The notes under the pieces are model-generated. The model saw nothing but the letters and a program-made list of their open reading frames with translations, searched no databases and was not told where the DNA came from. A stretch of 64,000 bases of DNA, taken from NCBI GenBank assembly GCA_964370715.1, contig CAYJKJ010000002.1, forward strand, positions 128,712 through 192,711, read 5' to 3'. Every line of letters begins with the position of its first letter. Position 1 is the stretch's first letter. This stretch comes from CAYJAY01 sp964370715. Its GTDB lineage: Bacteria > Bacillota > Clostridia > Oscillospirales > Ruminococcaceae. Positions 27,760-36,425 of the stretch are shown one piece after another. The position numbers and the translations under genes are program-made.

Positions 27760-29037
27760 TTATTTATTATTTTCTATTGTGCTTAATAGTTCTTTTGTTC
27801 CGACAATCTCGGTTATTCTAATTCCGAAATTATCTCCGACAACAATGATGTCGCCATATGCTAAGAGTTGACCGTTAACTATAATCTCTGCCGGCACGCC
27901 GGTTTGCTTGTCAAGCTCGACCACAGTTCCTTGCCCAAACTCTAAAACATCCTTAATTTTTTGTTTAGCTCGCCCAATAACGACCGAAATTTCAAGCTGT
28001 ACTCCCATGAGGAGTTGCATATTTTTGATGTTTGCGAGAAGATCGTTTTGAACGCCTTCGGTGAAGCTCGGGAATTCGGCTGTTTTTAACGGCATCTGTA
28101 TCGTCTGCGGTTGCGCCGCCGCCGTTGTGTATTGAACCGGCTGTGTGGGTGCTGTCGGTTGGGGAACTGCTACCGGAACAGGAGCCGCTACCGGAACAGG
28201 AGCCGCCACCGGAACAGGAGCCGCCACCGGAACAGGAGCCGCCACCGGAACTGGTGCCGCCACCGGAACAGGAGCCGCCACCGGAACAGGAGCCGCCACC
28301 GGAACAGGAGCCGCCACCGGAACTGGTTCTGCTACCGGAGCTGGTTCGACAACTGGTTCTTCTGCTTGTTCAGGAGCTTTTTCCTCCGCTGTCGTTTCGG
28401 GGAACAGATCATCAAAAGCATCTTCTTTTCCGTTAACTTTGTTTGCTATTCTCTTTGCAAGATCAACCGTCAAAAAGCTAACAAACATCGTGTTCATAAC
28501 ATCTTTGATGACAAGATTAAACGAAACTGCAACTATCGATGTGTCCGGTTCGATATCAAAAAGCCCTCTTGCAACGTCTGCGTCGATGTTGTCAACCAAC
28601 GTCGCCTCGGGGGTCGATATATTAATCGGCATCGCAAAAACTTTTGAAAGTGCCGTTGCGGAAGCGCCCATCATCTGGTTCATGATTTCGCAAGCTGCGC
28701 TCATGCTCATATCATCAAATTCAGCTTGTTCATCAGGGTCGGAATCCTCATTACCCATCAAGATATCAAGCATTATTTGGATATCTCGGCGGCGAAGTAT
28801 TGTGACGTTTGAACCCGTGATTCCCTCGACATATTTTATCTTGACAACCATAGCCGGTTCTAGCTCTGTGCTGTCAAAATGGTCGAAAGCATCTTGCTTG
28901 ATACTCGGCGTTGTTATCGTCACTTGTTTGTCAAGCATTTTGGATATAGCAGTGGCGGAAGAGCCCATGCTTATATTCATTATCTCTCCAATAGTATCAA
29001 GTTCTTCAGGAGTTAAGTTTATATTGTTCTTTTCCAA
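27760..29037 (-). CDS. fliY: flagellar motor switch phosphatase FliY
   Basis: Switch protein that joins a CheC-like CheY-P phosphatase to a FliN domain. The 425 residues carry two phosphatase motifs (EIMNISMGSSATAIS and EIMNQMMGASATALS), an unusually long linker made of about ten PVPVAA hexapeptides, and a C-terminal FliN domain with LLMGVQLEISVVIGRAKQKI and GQLLAYGDIIVVGDNFGIRI. The repetitive linker is longer than in Bacillus FliY (378 residues). It follows fliM with 3 nt between them. Confidence 0.94.
   Translation of the reverse strand: MEKNNINLTPEELDTIGEIMNISMGSSATAISKMLDKQVTITTPSIKQDAFDHFDSTELEPAMVVKIKYVEGITGSNVTILRRRDIQIMLDILMGNEDSDPDEQAEFDDMSMSAACEIMNQMMGASATALSKVFAMPINISTPEATLVDNIDADVARGLFDIEPDTSIVAVSFNLVIKDVMNTMFVSFLTVDLAKRIANKVNGKEDAFDDLFPETTAEEKAPEQAEEPVVEPAPVAEPVPVAAPVPVAAPVPVAAPVPVAAPVPVAAPVPVAAPVPVAAPVPVAAPVPVAVPQPTAPTQPVQYTTAAAQPQTIQMPLKTAEFPSFTEGVQNDLLANIKNMQLLMGVQLEISVVIGRAKQKIKDVLEFGQGTVVELDKQTGVPAEIIVNGQLLAYGDIIVVGDNFGIRITEIVGTKELLSTIENNK
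28160..28335 (-). repeat. 18-bp in-frame tandem repeat in the fliY linker
   Basis: About ten copies of an 18-bp unit (plus strand CCACCGGAACAGGAGCCG, a few with single changes) encode APVPVA hexapeptides. The near identity of units suggests recent expansion; slippage would change the linker length without loss of frame. Confidence 0.88.
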
Positions 29038-29040
29038 AAT

Positions 29041-30039
29041 CTACCCCTCATTTTTCTCATTATTTATTAATTCGACTATTTTAAAAGCTTTGTTGTTGTG
29101 GGATTCCCCAAGCTTTGCTGTGCACCAAGGTATTCCCTCTAGTTCAATTTCGATGTTGCTGTCGTATCGTTTGTTCAACACAACAACATCCCCTGCTTGC
29201 AACGACGCTAGATCATATATCTCCATCTTGCTCTTTTCAAGAATTGCTTCGATATGAACATCCGATGTTTTAAGGTAATCGAACACCAAGTCTTTTTTAA
29301 TTTGTTCTCGTTCGGGATCTTGTTGTTTAACAGTTCTCGAAAGTTTGACGTTGGAGCTTTCGATTAGGTTTTCAAGATTTTCCGCCGGCATACAAACGTT
29401 TACCGTTCCTGTGAATAGTTCGTCTTTAACTTCTATCGACACTAGAACCATTATATCCTGTGGAGAAAAAACCTGCAACATTCTTCCGTTTGTTTCAACG
29501 CTTTGAAGATTAACGGCGTTTTGAAAATATTGCTCCCATGAACTAGTCATATTTTCCGCAACACTCTCAAAAATCGAATGCAGTATAGCCAGTTCAATCT
29601 CGGTGAAATCTCGTTCGGCTATCTTTGCTATCTCGTTGCCACCTAGAACCCTATTAATAAGATAGAACCCATAGTTTGTTGGAAACTGAGTCATTATCAA
29701 CGAACCGCTATAATCCATCTTTTCAAGATCGATAGTCGCAAGGCTGATAAGCGACATTTCGGGCAAAGAGTTGTTAAATTCATTATAACGTATCTCTTCA
29801 ATCCCGGTCACCGTTATCTCGGTAACGGTGTGTGTTAGGTTTGTCAACAAGATGTCTAAGTTTCGAGCATAGGTTTCAAACAACGTTGTTAGTGAATTGA
29901 GTTGATCTTTGGTGAATTTTTTAGGCGAATAGAAATCATATTTTTTTATAACCGGGGTTTTTTCCGATTCTTCGGTCGAACCACCACGCATCCGATTTAA
30001 CAGTTCGTCTATTTGCGATTGCGATAGAGCACCCGACAA
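29041..30039 (-). CDS. fliM: flagellar motor switch protein FliM
   Basis: Switch complex protein of 332 residues. The N-terminal CheY-P-binding peptide (LSQSQIDELLNRMRGG) is present, followed by the CheC-like middle domain (about residues 40-230, with LEKMDYSGSLIMTQFP) and a FliN-like C terminus (LQAGDVVVLNKRYDSNI). It follows motB directly; no fliL lies between. Confidence 0.96.
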   Translation of the reverse strand: MSGALSQSQIDELLNRMRGGSTEESEKTPVIKKYDFYSPKKFTKDQLNSLTTLFETYARNLDILLTNLTHTVTEITVTGIEEIRYNEFNNSLPEMSLISLATIDLEKMDYSGSLIMTQFPTNYGFYLINRVLGGNEIAKIAERDFTEIELAILHSIFESVAENMTSSWEQYFQNAVNLQSVETNGRMLQVFSPQDIMVLVSIEVKDELFTGTVNVCMPAENLENLIESSNVKLSRTVKQQDPEREQIKKDLVFDYLKTSDVHIEAILEKSKMEIYDLASLQAGDVVVLNKRYDSNIEIELEGIPWCTAKLGESHNNKAFKIVELINNEKNEG

Positions 30040-30106
30040 AAAACATCCCCCCTTTTAACTAAATTTAATATTAAATGTTTATCCCTTTTTTATAGCTTGC
30101 TTTGTT

Positions 30107-30940
30107 TTATCCCGTTGAAACCGCCGGTGTTGCTGTGTCGACCGCCGGTGTTGCTGTGTCGGCCGATGGTATTGCGGAGCTTGCGTCGGACGGCAACGAA
30201 CCATCCGCTCCCGGTCCATATAGTTGTTGCAACGCTTCGTTAACATCAAACGTTTCGTCGCTGTCTGTTCCAACTATGATAAGTTCAACACGCCTGTTTT
30301 GTCGCATTCCATCCGCTGTGTCGTTGCTCGCAACAGGGTATTGGTTGCCATAGCCTATAACCGTTAGTTTGTTATCTGGAAAGCCTGCGTCATAGTTGAA
30401 GTATGATGCAACAACGGCGGCACGTTCTGCCGATAGCATCCAATATCTTCCGTTGTCGATCGTCGCCGTGAATCCCAAGATATTAACCATTCTTATGTTT
30501 TCTTGATATGCTGTTAGCCCCTCGGCGGTGTTTTGGAGAATCGGATAGCTCGACGGCAACAATATGTATTGGTCGGGTTCGAAGAATATCGAGCTGTTAT
30601 ATCTTATATAGATAACCTCGCCCATCTTTTGAATATCGATAAAAGAGCTATTTTCCGAATAGTAGCCTTTAAGCAACAGATACAGTTCGTCCATCTCGGT
30701 CAATCCCGAATTTTCCGCATCCTCTTCCTCCGGTTGGTCGCTTACATTTCCTATAATCTCCTCAAGCGTTTCTTGCGGTAAATTTTGCATAGATTTTATA
30801 AGAGCGTTAAATTTATCTTCATTGGTACTCGAAATACTTAAAAGCACAGCGAAAAATGTCAACAAAAGAGTGACAACGTCGGCGTATGTATTTATCCAAG
30901 ACGAACCGCTACCGGAACTACCTTTTCCCTTTTTAGCCAT
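30107..30940 (-). CDS. motB: flagellar stator protein MotB
   Basis: Stator subunit of 277 residues with one membrane helix bearing the proton/ion-binding D21 (TYADVVTLLLTFFAVLLS) and a C-terminal OmpA-like peptidoglycan-binding domain (WMLSAERAAVVASYF, ending RQNRRVELIIVG). The last 25 residues are repeated TATPAV-type units encoded by a 21-bp direct repeat. It follows motA after 46 nt. Confidence 0.95.
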   Translation of the reverse strand: MAKKGKGSSGSGSSWINTYADVVTLLLTFFAVLLSISSTNEDKFNALIKSMQNLPQETLEEIIGNVSDQPEEEDAENSGLTEMDELYLLLKGYYSENSSFIDIQKMGEVIYIRYNSSIFFEPDQYILLPSSYPILQNTAEGLTAYQENIRMVNILGFTATIDNGRYWMLSAERAAVVASYFNYDAGFPDNKLTVIGYGNQYPVASNDTADGMRQNRRVELIIVGTDSDETFDVNEALQQLYGPGADGSLPSDASSAIPSADTATPAVDTATPAVSTG

Positions 30941-30986
30941 CTACCTGTTACCTTTCTTAACAACTTAAAGTAGCACAAATATTATG

Positions 30987-31871
30987 TTACTCTGCGTCGC
31001 CTGCGCCTTTCTTTGCCTTGCCTTTTTTGCCTTTTGTAACCCTTTTAAATTCGGGCAACATATGTAAAAGTTTTTCTTCGATAAGTTTCGGGTTTTCGCC
31101 CGATTGCATCGCCTTGACCCCTTCATATATCAACGTCATACAAAGCAGCTCTTCTTCATGTCGAACTTCAAGTTTATTTGCTATCGGTATAAAGATAACG
31201 TTTGCGAGAAACGAACCATAGAACGTTGTTATAAGAGCAACCGCCATGTTTGGCCCAACCGTTGCAACGTCGGAGAGTTGGGATAACATATTTATAAGCC
31301 CGATAAGAGTTCCTATCATTCCGAAAGCCGGAGCAACAGCAGAGCCTTTCATATAAAAATCAACGCTTTGGAGATGGCGTTCTTCAACGTGTTCCATCCA
31401 AGCTTCGAGCTGGCTTTTAACATCATCGGGATCGGTTGAATCGACAATCATCTGGATGCTGTGTTTCATAAAAGAATTGTCGATGTTTTTAATATCTTCC
31501 TCAAGAGAAAGAAGCCCCGAAGTTCTAACCTTTTTTGCGCAATCAACAACGATTTGGATATATTTTTTCGGTTCGTATTGCGCCGGCATAAATATCATAA
31601 AAAGATGTTTCGGGATTAGCGCAAAATGTCCGAGAGGATACATAAGCATCAAACAGCCTATAGTTCCGCCGATAACGATAAATACGCTCGAGATATCGAA
31701 AAAGTTTCCTAGGTTTGTTGTAACTACGACAAAAGCGCCTGAATCTTCCTGTTTTATCAGGATTCCGAAAAAAACCATTCCGATAGCAGCTACTATACCT
31801 ATAATAGACGCTATATCAATAGATTTTTTCCCAACCTTACCGCCTTTTTTGCCTTTTTTTCCTTTTTCCAT
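30987..31871 (-). CDS. motA: flagellar stator protein MotA
   Basis: Ion-channel subunit that generates torque with MotB. The 294 residues have four membrane segments, the conserved loop between segments 2 and 3, and the signature VAPAFGMIGTLIGLINML that holds the essential proline. The N terminus (about 18 residues) and the C terminus are lysine/glycine rich, as in MotA of Clostridia. Confidence 0.96.
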   Translation of the reverse strand: MEKGKKGKKGGKVGKKSIDIASIIGIVAAIGMVFFGILIKQEDSGAFVVVTTNLGNFFDISSVFIVIGGTIGCLMLMYPLGHFALIPKHLFMIFMPAQYEPKKYIQIVVDCAKKVRTSGLLSLEEDIKNIDNSFMKHSIQMIVDSTDPDDVKSQLEAWMEHVEERHLQSVDFYMKGSAVAPAFGMIGTLIGLINMLSQLSDVATVGPNMAVALITTFYGSFLANVIFIPIANKLEVRHEEELLCMTLIYEGVKAMQSGENPKLIEEKLLHMLPEFKRVTKGKKGKAKKGAGDAE

Positions 31872-31938
31872 TTAAAAAATACCCTTTCCGTTGGTTATGC
31901 CTTTGCATATCGCTGTATCTAGTATCTGTAATAAATCT

Positions 31939-32133
31939 CTATTTTCCAATCTGGATGTTGTAGCTTCTTCGATAGTCAACAACTTTTGATGTTATCTCTT
32001 GAAGATTTTCACGAACGATATAAAACGATTTTGTCGTTAGGCGAATAGTTGTGTCGGGTTTTTCTTCGATTGTTTCGATTAAATCGCAGTTTAAGATAAA
32101 TTCCGAGCCATCAAGTTTTGTTAACACAATCAT
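31939..32133 (-). CDS. flbD: flagellar protein FlbD (SwrD)
   Basis: A 64-residue protein with the FlbD/SwrD plan: MIVLTKLDGSEFILNCDLIE, then TTIRLTTKSFYIVRE. In Bacillus SwrD raises stator-generated torque for swarming. It lies just before motA as expected, but is separated from flgE by a 360-nt repeat-rich gap. Confidence 0.93.
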   Translation of the reverse strand: MIVLTKLDGSEFILNCDLIETIEEKPDTTIRLTTKSFYIVRENLQEITSKVVDYRRSYNIQIGK

Positions 32134-32178
32134 GTTTTAAACTCCTCGTTATTGTTATATTGATTTTTTATTAAATAT

Positions 32179-32220
32179 CATAGGAAAACGAAAAAACAAA
32201 AGCTTTTTCGCTTTCCTATG
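32179..32220. repeat. intergenic inverted repeat upstream of flbD
   Basis: CATAGGAAA pairs with TTTCCTATG and CGAAAAA with TTTTTCG, giving an imperfect stem of about 17 bp around a short A-rich loop. It is one of several hairpins packed into the flgE-flbD gap (32134-32492), which holds no gene. Confidence 0.6.
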
Positions 32221-32222
32221 AA

Positions 32223-32241
32223 GGGGAATTTTCGATTCCCC
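32223..32241. repeat. short perfect hairpin in the flgE-flbD gap
   Basis: GGGGAAT (32223-32229) pairs with ATTCCCC (32235-32241) around five bases. Next to it lies a run of CTAAAACTAAGGTTAAGGTT type short repeats. Confidence 0.5.
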
Positions 32242-32270
32242 AAACATAGACTAAAACTAAGGTTAAGGTT

Positions 32271-32371
32271 AAGACTATAGAAATACTACGGTTTTTGCAC
32301 CGCAGGTGCAAAATGCCGAGCGAAGCGAGGCAAGTAGTATTCCCAATGGCTCCACCAAAGGTGGAGACTAT
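32271..32371. repeat. 101-bp structured intergenic element, copy 1
   Basis: Bounded by GACTAT(AG) on both sides. Outer arms AATACTAC (32282) and GTAGTATT (32334-32341) enclose two hairpins: TTTTGCACC-GCA-GGTGCAAAA (32293-32313) and GCCgaGC-GAA-GCgaGGC (32315-32331), the latter with the very stable GCGAAGC core and tandem G-A mismatches. A third hairpin CTCCACC-AAA-GGTGGAG follows (32350-32366). The layout resembles REP/MITE-like palindromic elements. Confidence 0.8.
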
Positions 32372-32390
32372 AGAAAAATACGCTAAGCTA

Positions 32391-32491
32391 AAGACTATAG
32401 AAATACTACGGTTTTTGCACCGCAGGTGCAAAATGCCGAGCGAAGCGAGGCAAGTAGTATTTCCAATGGCTCCACCGAAGGTGGAGACTAT
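32391..32491. repeat. 101-bp structured intergenic element, copy 2
   Basis: Same as copy 1 at an exact 120-bp offset with two differences (C to T at 32462 and A to G at 32477, the latter in a hairpin loop). It ends one base before the flgE stop codon, so the element abuts the gene and lies in the operon transcript. Confidence 0.8.
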
Positions 32492-32492
32492 G

Positions 32493-34085
32493 TTATCTCT
32501 TAAGATTTATAAGCTCTTCAAGCATTGTGTCGGTAACCGTTATGATTCTCGAGTTTGCTTGGAATCCCCTTTGGGTTGTAATCATATCTGCGAACTGTTC
32601 CGAAAGGTCGACGTTGCTCATCTCGAGCGAACTGCTCTTTAATGCGCCTGTGCCGTCGAGGCCGGGTTCTGCATGAACCGGAGCGCCCGAGTTTACCGTT
32701 TCGATAAAGTAGTTGTCGCCCGAAAGTTGAAGACCCGATGGATTTGCGAAGTTTGCGAGCGAGATCTGTCCGCCGACTTGAATTCCGAAATAGTCGTGGG
32801 TAAACGTTACCGAACCATCCGAACCTATCGTGATGTTGCTAAGTTGGTCTAGCGTTACAGGGCCGCCCTCTGTTCCGCCTTGGAGCGAGAACATCTGTGT
32901 TCCAAGACCTAGGTTTTCCGAGGGTACGGAGGGTGTTGCGGTTGCTGTTTCGGGTGCATTTGCTGTTGTTCCTGCGCCGCCCGGAAACTGAGCTTCCATA
33001 GCATCAAACTTTGGATTGGAAACTTGGATATAATCATCACCCGTTCCGTTTTTCAAAAGAAGCGAATTAGATTGAACTCCATCTTCAATAGTTCCCGTAT
33101 ATGCTGTGCCGCCTATATTCATCGTCACGTTCCAAGCTTCAGGAGGGCCTGCAACACGAACTGCGCTCATAGTTGTGTTGCCTGTTCCGGTAAACCCTGT
33201 GCTTACCTCTTCAACCATCATTATGCCACCGAAAAAGCTGTTGTTTGTAAATTCTCCAACATCGGTTCCGCCGGCAACTCCGGTTATCTGTTCGCCGGTA
33301 AGAGCGCCGGGGAAAGATGCTCCGCTTATCGTGAAGTTTCCGCCCGGATGAGGTTGTCCGCCGAGTTCGTTTGTGATAGCGGCGTTTATGTCTGCGCTAA
33401 GGGAAGCAAGATCTGTCCATGTTGAACTTGGATTTAAAAGAACGCTAATTGATCCTGTTTCCGATATTTCAACTTGAAGATCCGCACCTGCCGGAACGCT
33501 GTTACTTGCCGTAAAGCTCATTGCAACGTTACCATCTGCCGAAGGGGTGCTAGCACTCACGGTGAACGGTATGTTGTTAATAGTGTTGGTTGTCGACGAT
33601 GGTGTTGGGGGAACTGTTCCCAAACCGTTCAACAAGTTTATAAGATTTTCGCCGGGGTTTCCTGCCGCATCTGCGCCGAGGACAAAGTTGCCCTTAACGT
33701 CGATAAGGTTACCCGCCGAGTCGATGTTTAGCATACCTGCTTTTGTGTAGAATATATTTCCGCCACCGTCTTGAACTTGAAGAAATCCTTCGCCTTGAAT
33801 TGCAACGTCGAGGCCAAATCCTGTCGTTTGCATACTCGAGGTGCTCATTTGGGTTTGAATTGCGGAAAGGGATGAACCATAACCAACGCTCGATGGGTTT
33901 GTTCCGCCCTGTTGAGCGTTTGGAGCGGAAGCTCCTGTTAGTGTTTGGTAGTAGACATCGCTGAATACCGCTCTTTGAGCTTTATATCCAAACGTGTTAA
34001 CGTTTGCGATGTTGTTTCCGATTACGTCCATCTTTACTTGGTGTGCCTTAAGGCCGGCAACACCGGAAAACATTGCTCTATTCAT
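32493..34085 (-). CDS. flgE: flagellar hook protein FlgE
   Basis: Hook subunit of 530 residues. The N terminus has GVAGLKAHQVKMDVIGNNIA and the C terminus LEMSNVDLSEQFADMITTQR, which form the D0 coiled coil; the middle surface domain is rich in G, S, T and N. The length is somewhat above the 400 of enterobacterial FlgE but usual for Clostridia. It follows the TIGR02530 gene and flgD, its assembly cap. Confidence 0.95.
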   Translation of the reverse strand: MNRAMFSGVAGLKAHQVKMDVIGNNIANVNTFGYKAQRAVFSDVYYQTLTGASAPNAQQGGTNPSSVGYGSSLSAIQTQMSTSSMQTTGFGLDVAIQGEGFLQVQDGGGNIFYTKAGMLNIDSAGNLIDVKGNFVLGADAAGNPGENLINLLNGLGTVPPTPSSTTNTINNIPFTVSASTPSADGNVAMSFTASNSVPAGADLQVEISETGSISVLLNPSSTWTDLASLSADINAAITNELGGQPHPGGNFTISGASFPGALTGEQITGVAGGTDVGEFTNNSFFGGIMMVEEVSTGFTGTGNTTMSAVRVAGPPEAWNVTMNIGGTAYTGTIEDGVQSNSLLLKNGTGDDYIQVSNPKFDAMEAQFPGGAGTTANAPETATATPSVPSENLGLGTQMFSLQGGTEGGPVTLDQLSNITIGSDGSVTFTHDYFGIQVGGQISLANFANPSGLQLSGDNYFIETVNSGAPVHAEPGLDGTGALKSSSLEMSNVDLSEQFADMITTQRGFQANSRIITVTDTMLEELINLKR

Positions 34086-34166
34086 GTTATCTCCTTTTGG
34101 AACTGGTTGTCCGTCATGGTATCCGTCTGTCAGTCGGGATACCGTAAGCCTCCAGAAAGGACCGGC

Positions 34167-34562
34167 TTATACAATAACGGTTCCGTTAATGTTTGTAAAA
34201 ATTGTTGGTTCTATGCTGTTGTTATCCTTTGCAGTGATAACTGTGCCTGTTGGAATGTTTACGATAAAAGCGGTTCTGTCTACGAGAATCAATGCATCAT
34301 TAAGCTTTTTTTCGCTCGCTATCTCGATCCCTTTGCTTAACCGTTCCATACCGTTTTCTGATATCTCTATATCCCTTTCGGCAACCCTTGATGCTGCGTG
34401 TTTAGAAAAATTTATGTTATTGCTGTTTTCTATCTGCTTGTTAAGAATCTCTCCAAATTCACCATCGGTTGGTTTGTTTGAAGGTCTTTGAACAACATCT
34501 TGTATGTTGCGAGGGCTTCCGACAATCAAGGGGTTATATAGATTTATTTTAAAATCATCCAT
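34167..34562 (-). CDS. flagellar operon protein, TIGR02530 type
   Basis: A 131-residue protein with the central FSKHAASRVAERDIEISE stretch and DRTAFIVNIPTGTVITA near the end, matching the TIGR02530 group of flagellar operon proteins found between flgD and flgE in Gram-positives. Its function is not established; a role in hook assembly is inferred from position. Confidence 0.88.
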   Translation of the reverse strand: MDDFKINLYNPLIVGSPRNIQDVVQRPSNKPTDGEFGEILNKQIENSNNINFSKHAASRVAERDIEISENGMERLSKGIEIASEKKLNDALILVDRTAFIVNIPTGTVITAKDNNSIEPTIFTNINGTVIV

Positions 34563-34593
34563 GTTTAGATTGTCTCCTCAATTTTGTATTCTG

Positions 34594-35262
34594 CTAGATA
34601 GTTGCTGTTGTCTCGCTTGTTTCGGTTGTTGTTTCGCCCGTTGTCGCTCCCTCTGATTCGGTTTCTCCCGCAGTTCCACCGGTTTCGGTTTCGGTGTTGT
34701 CTGAAACATCTCCGCTTTCTTCAACCACTCCGCTGTCTTCGGTTCCTTCGGTCGAGGTGTCGGGTTGTTCTGTTGGTTTTGAAGCTTCGATTAGTTCTTT
34801 AACGAGATCGGTTATATCCTCCATAAGGCCTTCGGTGTCAACGCCGCCGGCTTGTGGAATCGTTCCGATTGAACTCACTTGATCCATGCTGACACGAACT
34901 CCGTTTACATATAGATAGTATTCGCCATCAACCATCATCATCTGTTCAACCACGCCGGTTATAACCCCAACATATCCTTCGGAATCGCTCGCCATAGCGG
35001 TTACTTCTCTTCCGATAAGCGACATTGCATAGTTTGTTTTGGAATAAGACGCCATCTCCTGCATCAACTGTGCGTTGGAGAAATCCGCCATCGTGCTTAT
35101 CATCTGGCTATCGTCCATCGGGTCGGTGAAGTCTTGGTTTTGCATCTGAGCTATCATTAGGTTTAAGAAGGCATCGGGATCGAGCAACGAATTGTCTTCA
35201 AACGCCGAGGTGCTTCTTGTTGTTTGCACACCATAGGTGCTTCCAATATTTTGGCTTTCCAT
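34594..35262 (-). CDS. flgD: hook cap protein FlgD
   Basis: Scaffolding cap for hook assembly. The 222 residues include the N-terminal core LDPDAFLNLMIAQMQNQDFT and ADFSNAQLMQEMASYSK and a conserved YVGVITGVVEQMMMVDGEYYLYV-type segment. The last 65 or so residues are a low-complexity acidic T/E/S/G tail not needed for the FlgD fold. It lies between fliK and the TIGR02530 gene. Confidence 0.92.
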   Translation of the reverse strand: MESQNIGSTYGVQTTRSTSAFEDNSLLDPDAFLNLMIAQMQNQDFTDPMDDSQMISTMADFSNAQLMQEMASYSKTNYAMSLIGREVTAMASDSEGYVGVITGVVEQMMMVDGEYYLYVNGVRVSMDQVSSIGTIPQAGGVDTEGLMEDITDLVKELIEASKPTEQPDTSTEGTEDSGVVEESGDVSDNTETETGGTAGETESEGATTGETTTETSETTATI

Positions 35263-35299
35263 TTTTGTTTTCTCCTTTCATAGGGCTAATAATTTTTTG

Positions 35300-36376
35300 C
35301 TAAACGTAAACGCTTAGATTTCCAAGGTCTACAGTTTGTTCAGGTTCGGCCTCGAGTTCGGATTCTTGACCCTGCATTTGACTATGCGAAGAGTTTCCGT
35401 TTTGGTTTTGTCGGTTAAAGAAATTTTGACCCGACATATCAAACTGTTGAAGTTGGCTTTCTGAAGAACTTGAAGTTGCAACAACGGTGTCTTTAACTTC
35501 GATGTTCATCGGTCTTAAAGCTTCCCTTAATCCGTTTATTTCATCGTTGATAAGCCCTGCGGTTTTTGCCGCCGCCGTCATAATCTGAAGAGTTTTTGTT
35601 CCGTCTTCATCGATTAGTTTAACGGTTATCTCGCCGAGACTTTCGGGATGCAGTTTGATGGTAAATTCGGTTTTTGAAAGCGACAGGTTTTCTTTTATGC
35701 CGTTTGCAATTTGATCTTGAAGCGCCGGTGCGTTGGCTAGATTTCCGAGTTTTTTCTCGAAAAGATGTTCCCCTGCTTCCGTTTTCATCGTGCTAGCTAA
35801 AAGATCCGATGCGTTGGAGGAACTTTGTTCAAGGTTGTTTTCTAGGTCTTTTCTCGTTTGCGCCGTAAACCTAATAAAGTTGCCTTCTGTTTGAACCAAC
35901 GTTTTAAGCCCTTCGGTGTTAACGGTTTTTTCGGATTTAATATTTATAAACCCCAGCTTTTGTTTGATAGCTTCGTTGTTTATAAACATCTCTTGGTCGT
36001 TAAACGCTGAACTGTTTTGCTGTGTGACGGTCGTTTGCATATCCTTCGTGTTGATTATTCCCGTCAAAACTTCGTTTTGCTTAGCGCTTATATCAAAGTT
36101 TTTTTCGGAATGTGCAAACGGATTTGTTATACCGAGTAGCGCTGACAGTTGGTTAATTAACCCCATATCAAGGTTCGCATCCTCTGCTAGCAGTTGTTCC
36201 GCCTTGTCGAGCAACTCTTGGTCTTTATTCGCTGTGCTCATAAGTTGGCTTATCATCGCAAAAAATGGATTTGACGACGCCGTTTGCCCATCGATAACGC
36301 TTGTGCCGGTTCCGGCCATCATCGCTCTAAAATCCTGTATCGCTATGTTTTCGATGCCGATATTGGTTTGATTCAC
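35300..36376 (-). CDS. fliK: flagellar hook-length control protein FliK
   Basis: Secreted ruler that stops hook growth by acting on FlhB. The 358-residue protein is Q/N/S rich and variable for the first 220 residues and has the conserved C-terminal domain with KLHPESLGEITVKLIDEDG and LREALRPMNIEV. Position between fliJ and flgD is standard. Confidence 0.9.
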   Translation of the reverse strand: MNQTNIGIENIAIQDFRAMMAGTGTSVIDGQTASSNPFFAMISQLMSTANKDQELLDKAEQLLAEDANLDMGLINQLSALLGITNPFAHSEKNFDISAKQNEVLTGIINTKDMQTTVTQQNSSAFNDQEMFINNEAIKQKLGFINIKSEKTVNTEGLKTLVQTEGNFIRFTAQTRKDLENNLEQSSSNASDLLASTMKTEAGEHLFEKKLGNLANAPALQDQIANGIKENLSLSKTEFTIKLHPESLGEITVKLIDEDGTKTLQIMTAAAKTAGLINDEINGLREALRPMNIEVKDTVVATSSSSESQLQQFDMSGQNFFNRQNQNGNSSHSQMQGQESELEAEPEQTVDLGNLSVYV

Positions 36377-36425
36377 TTTTTTTCACCTCCGTTCGTTTAA
36401 AAATATTTATTAAGTATAACACCGA

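Noticed and set aside
28145..29257. 370-codon open frame on the plus strand over fliY and fliM
   Set aside because: It is antisense to two clear genes, consists of GTGAAT repeats mirrored from the fliY linker, and has no ribosome site.
32271..32491. Possible CRISPR array
   Set aside because: Only two copies, 101 bp long, with internal palindromes and a 19-bp gap; no cas genes.
32295..32642. Open frame across the duplicated intergenic element with repeated HRRCKMPSEARQ
   Set aside because: The peptide repeat only reflects the DNA repeat; it runs into the antisense of flgE and has no start signal.
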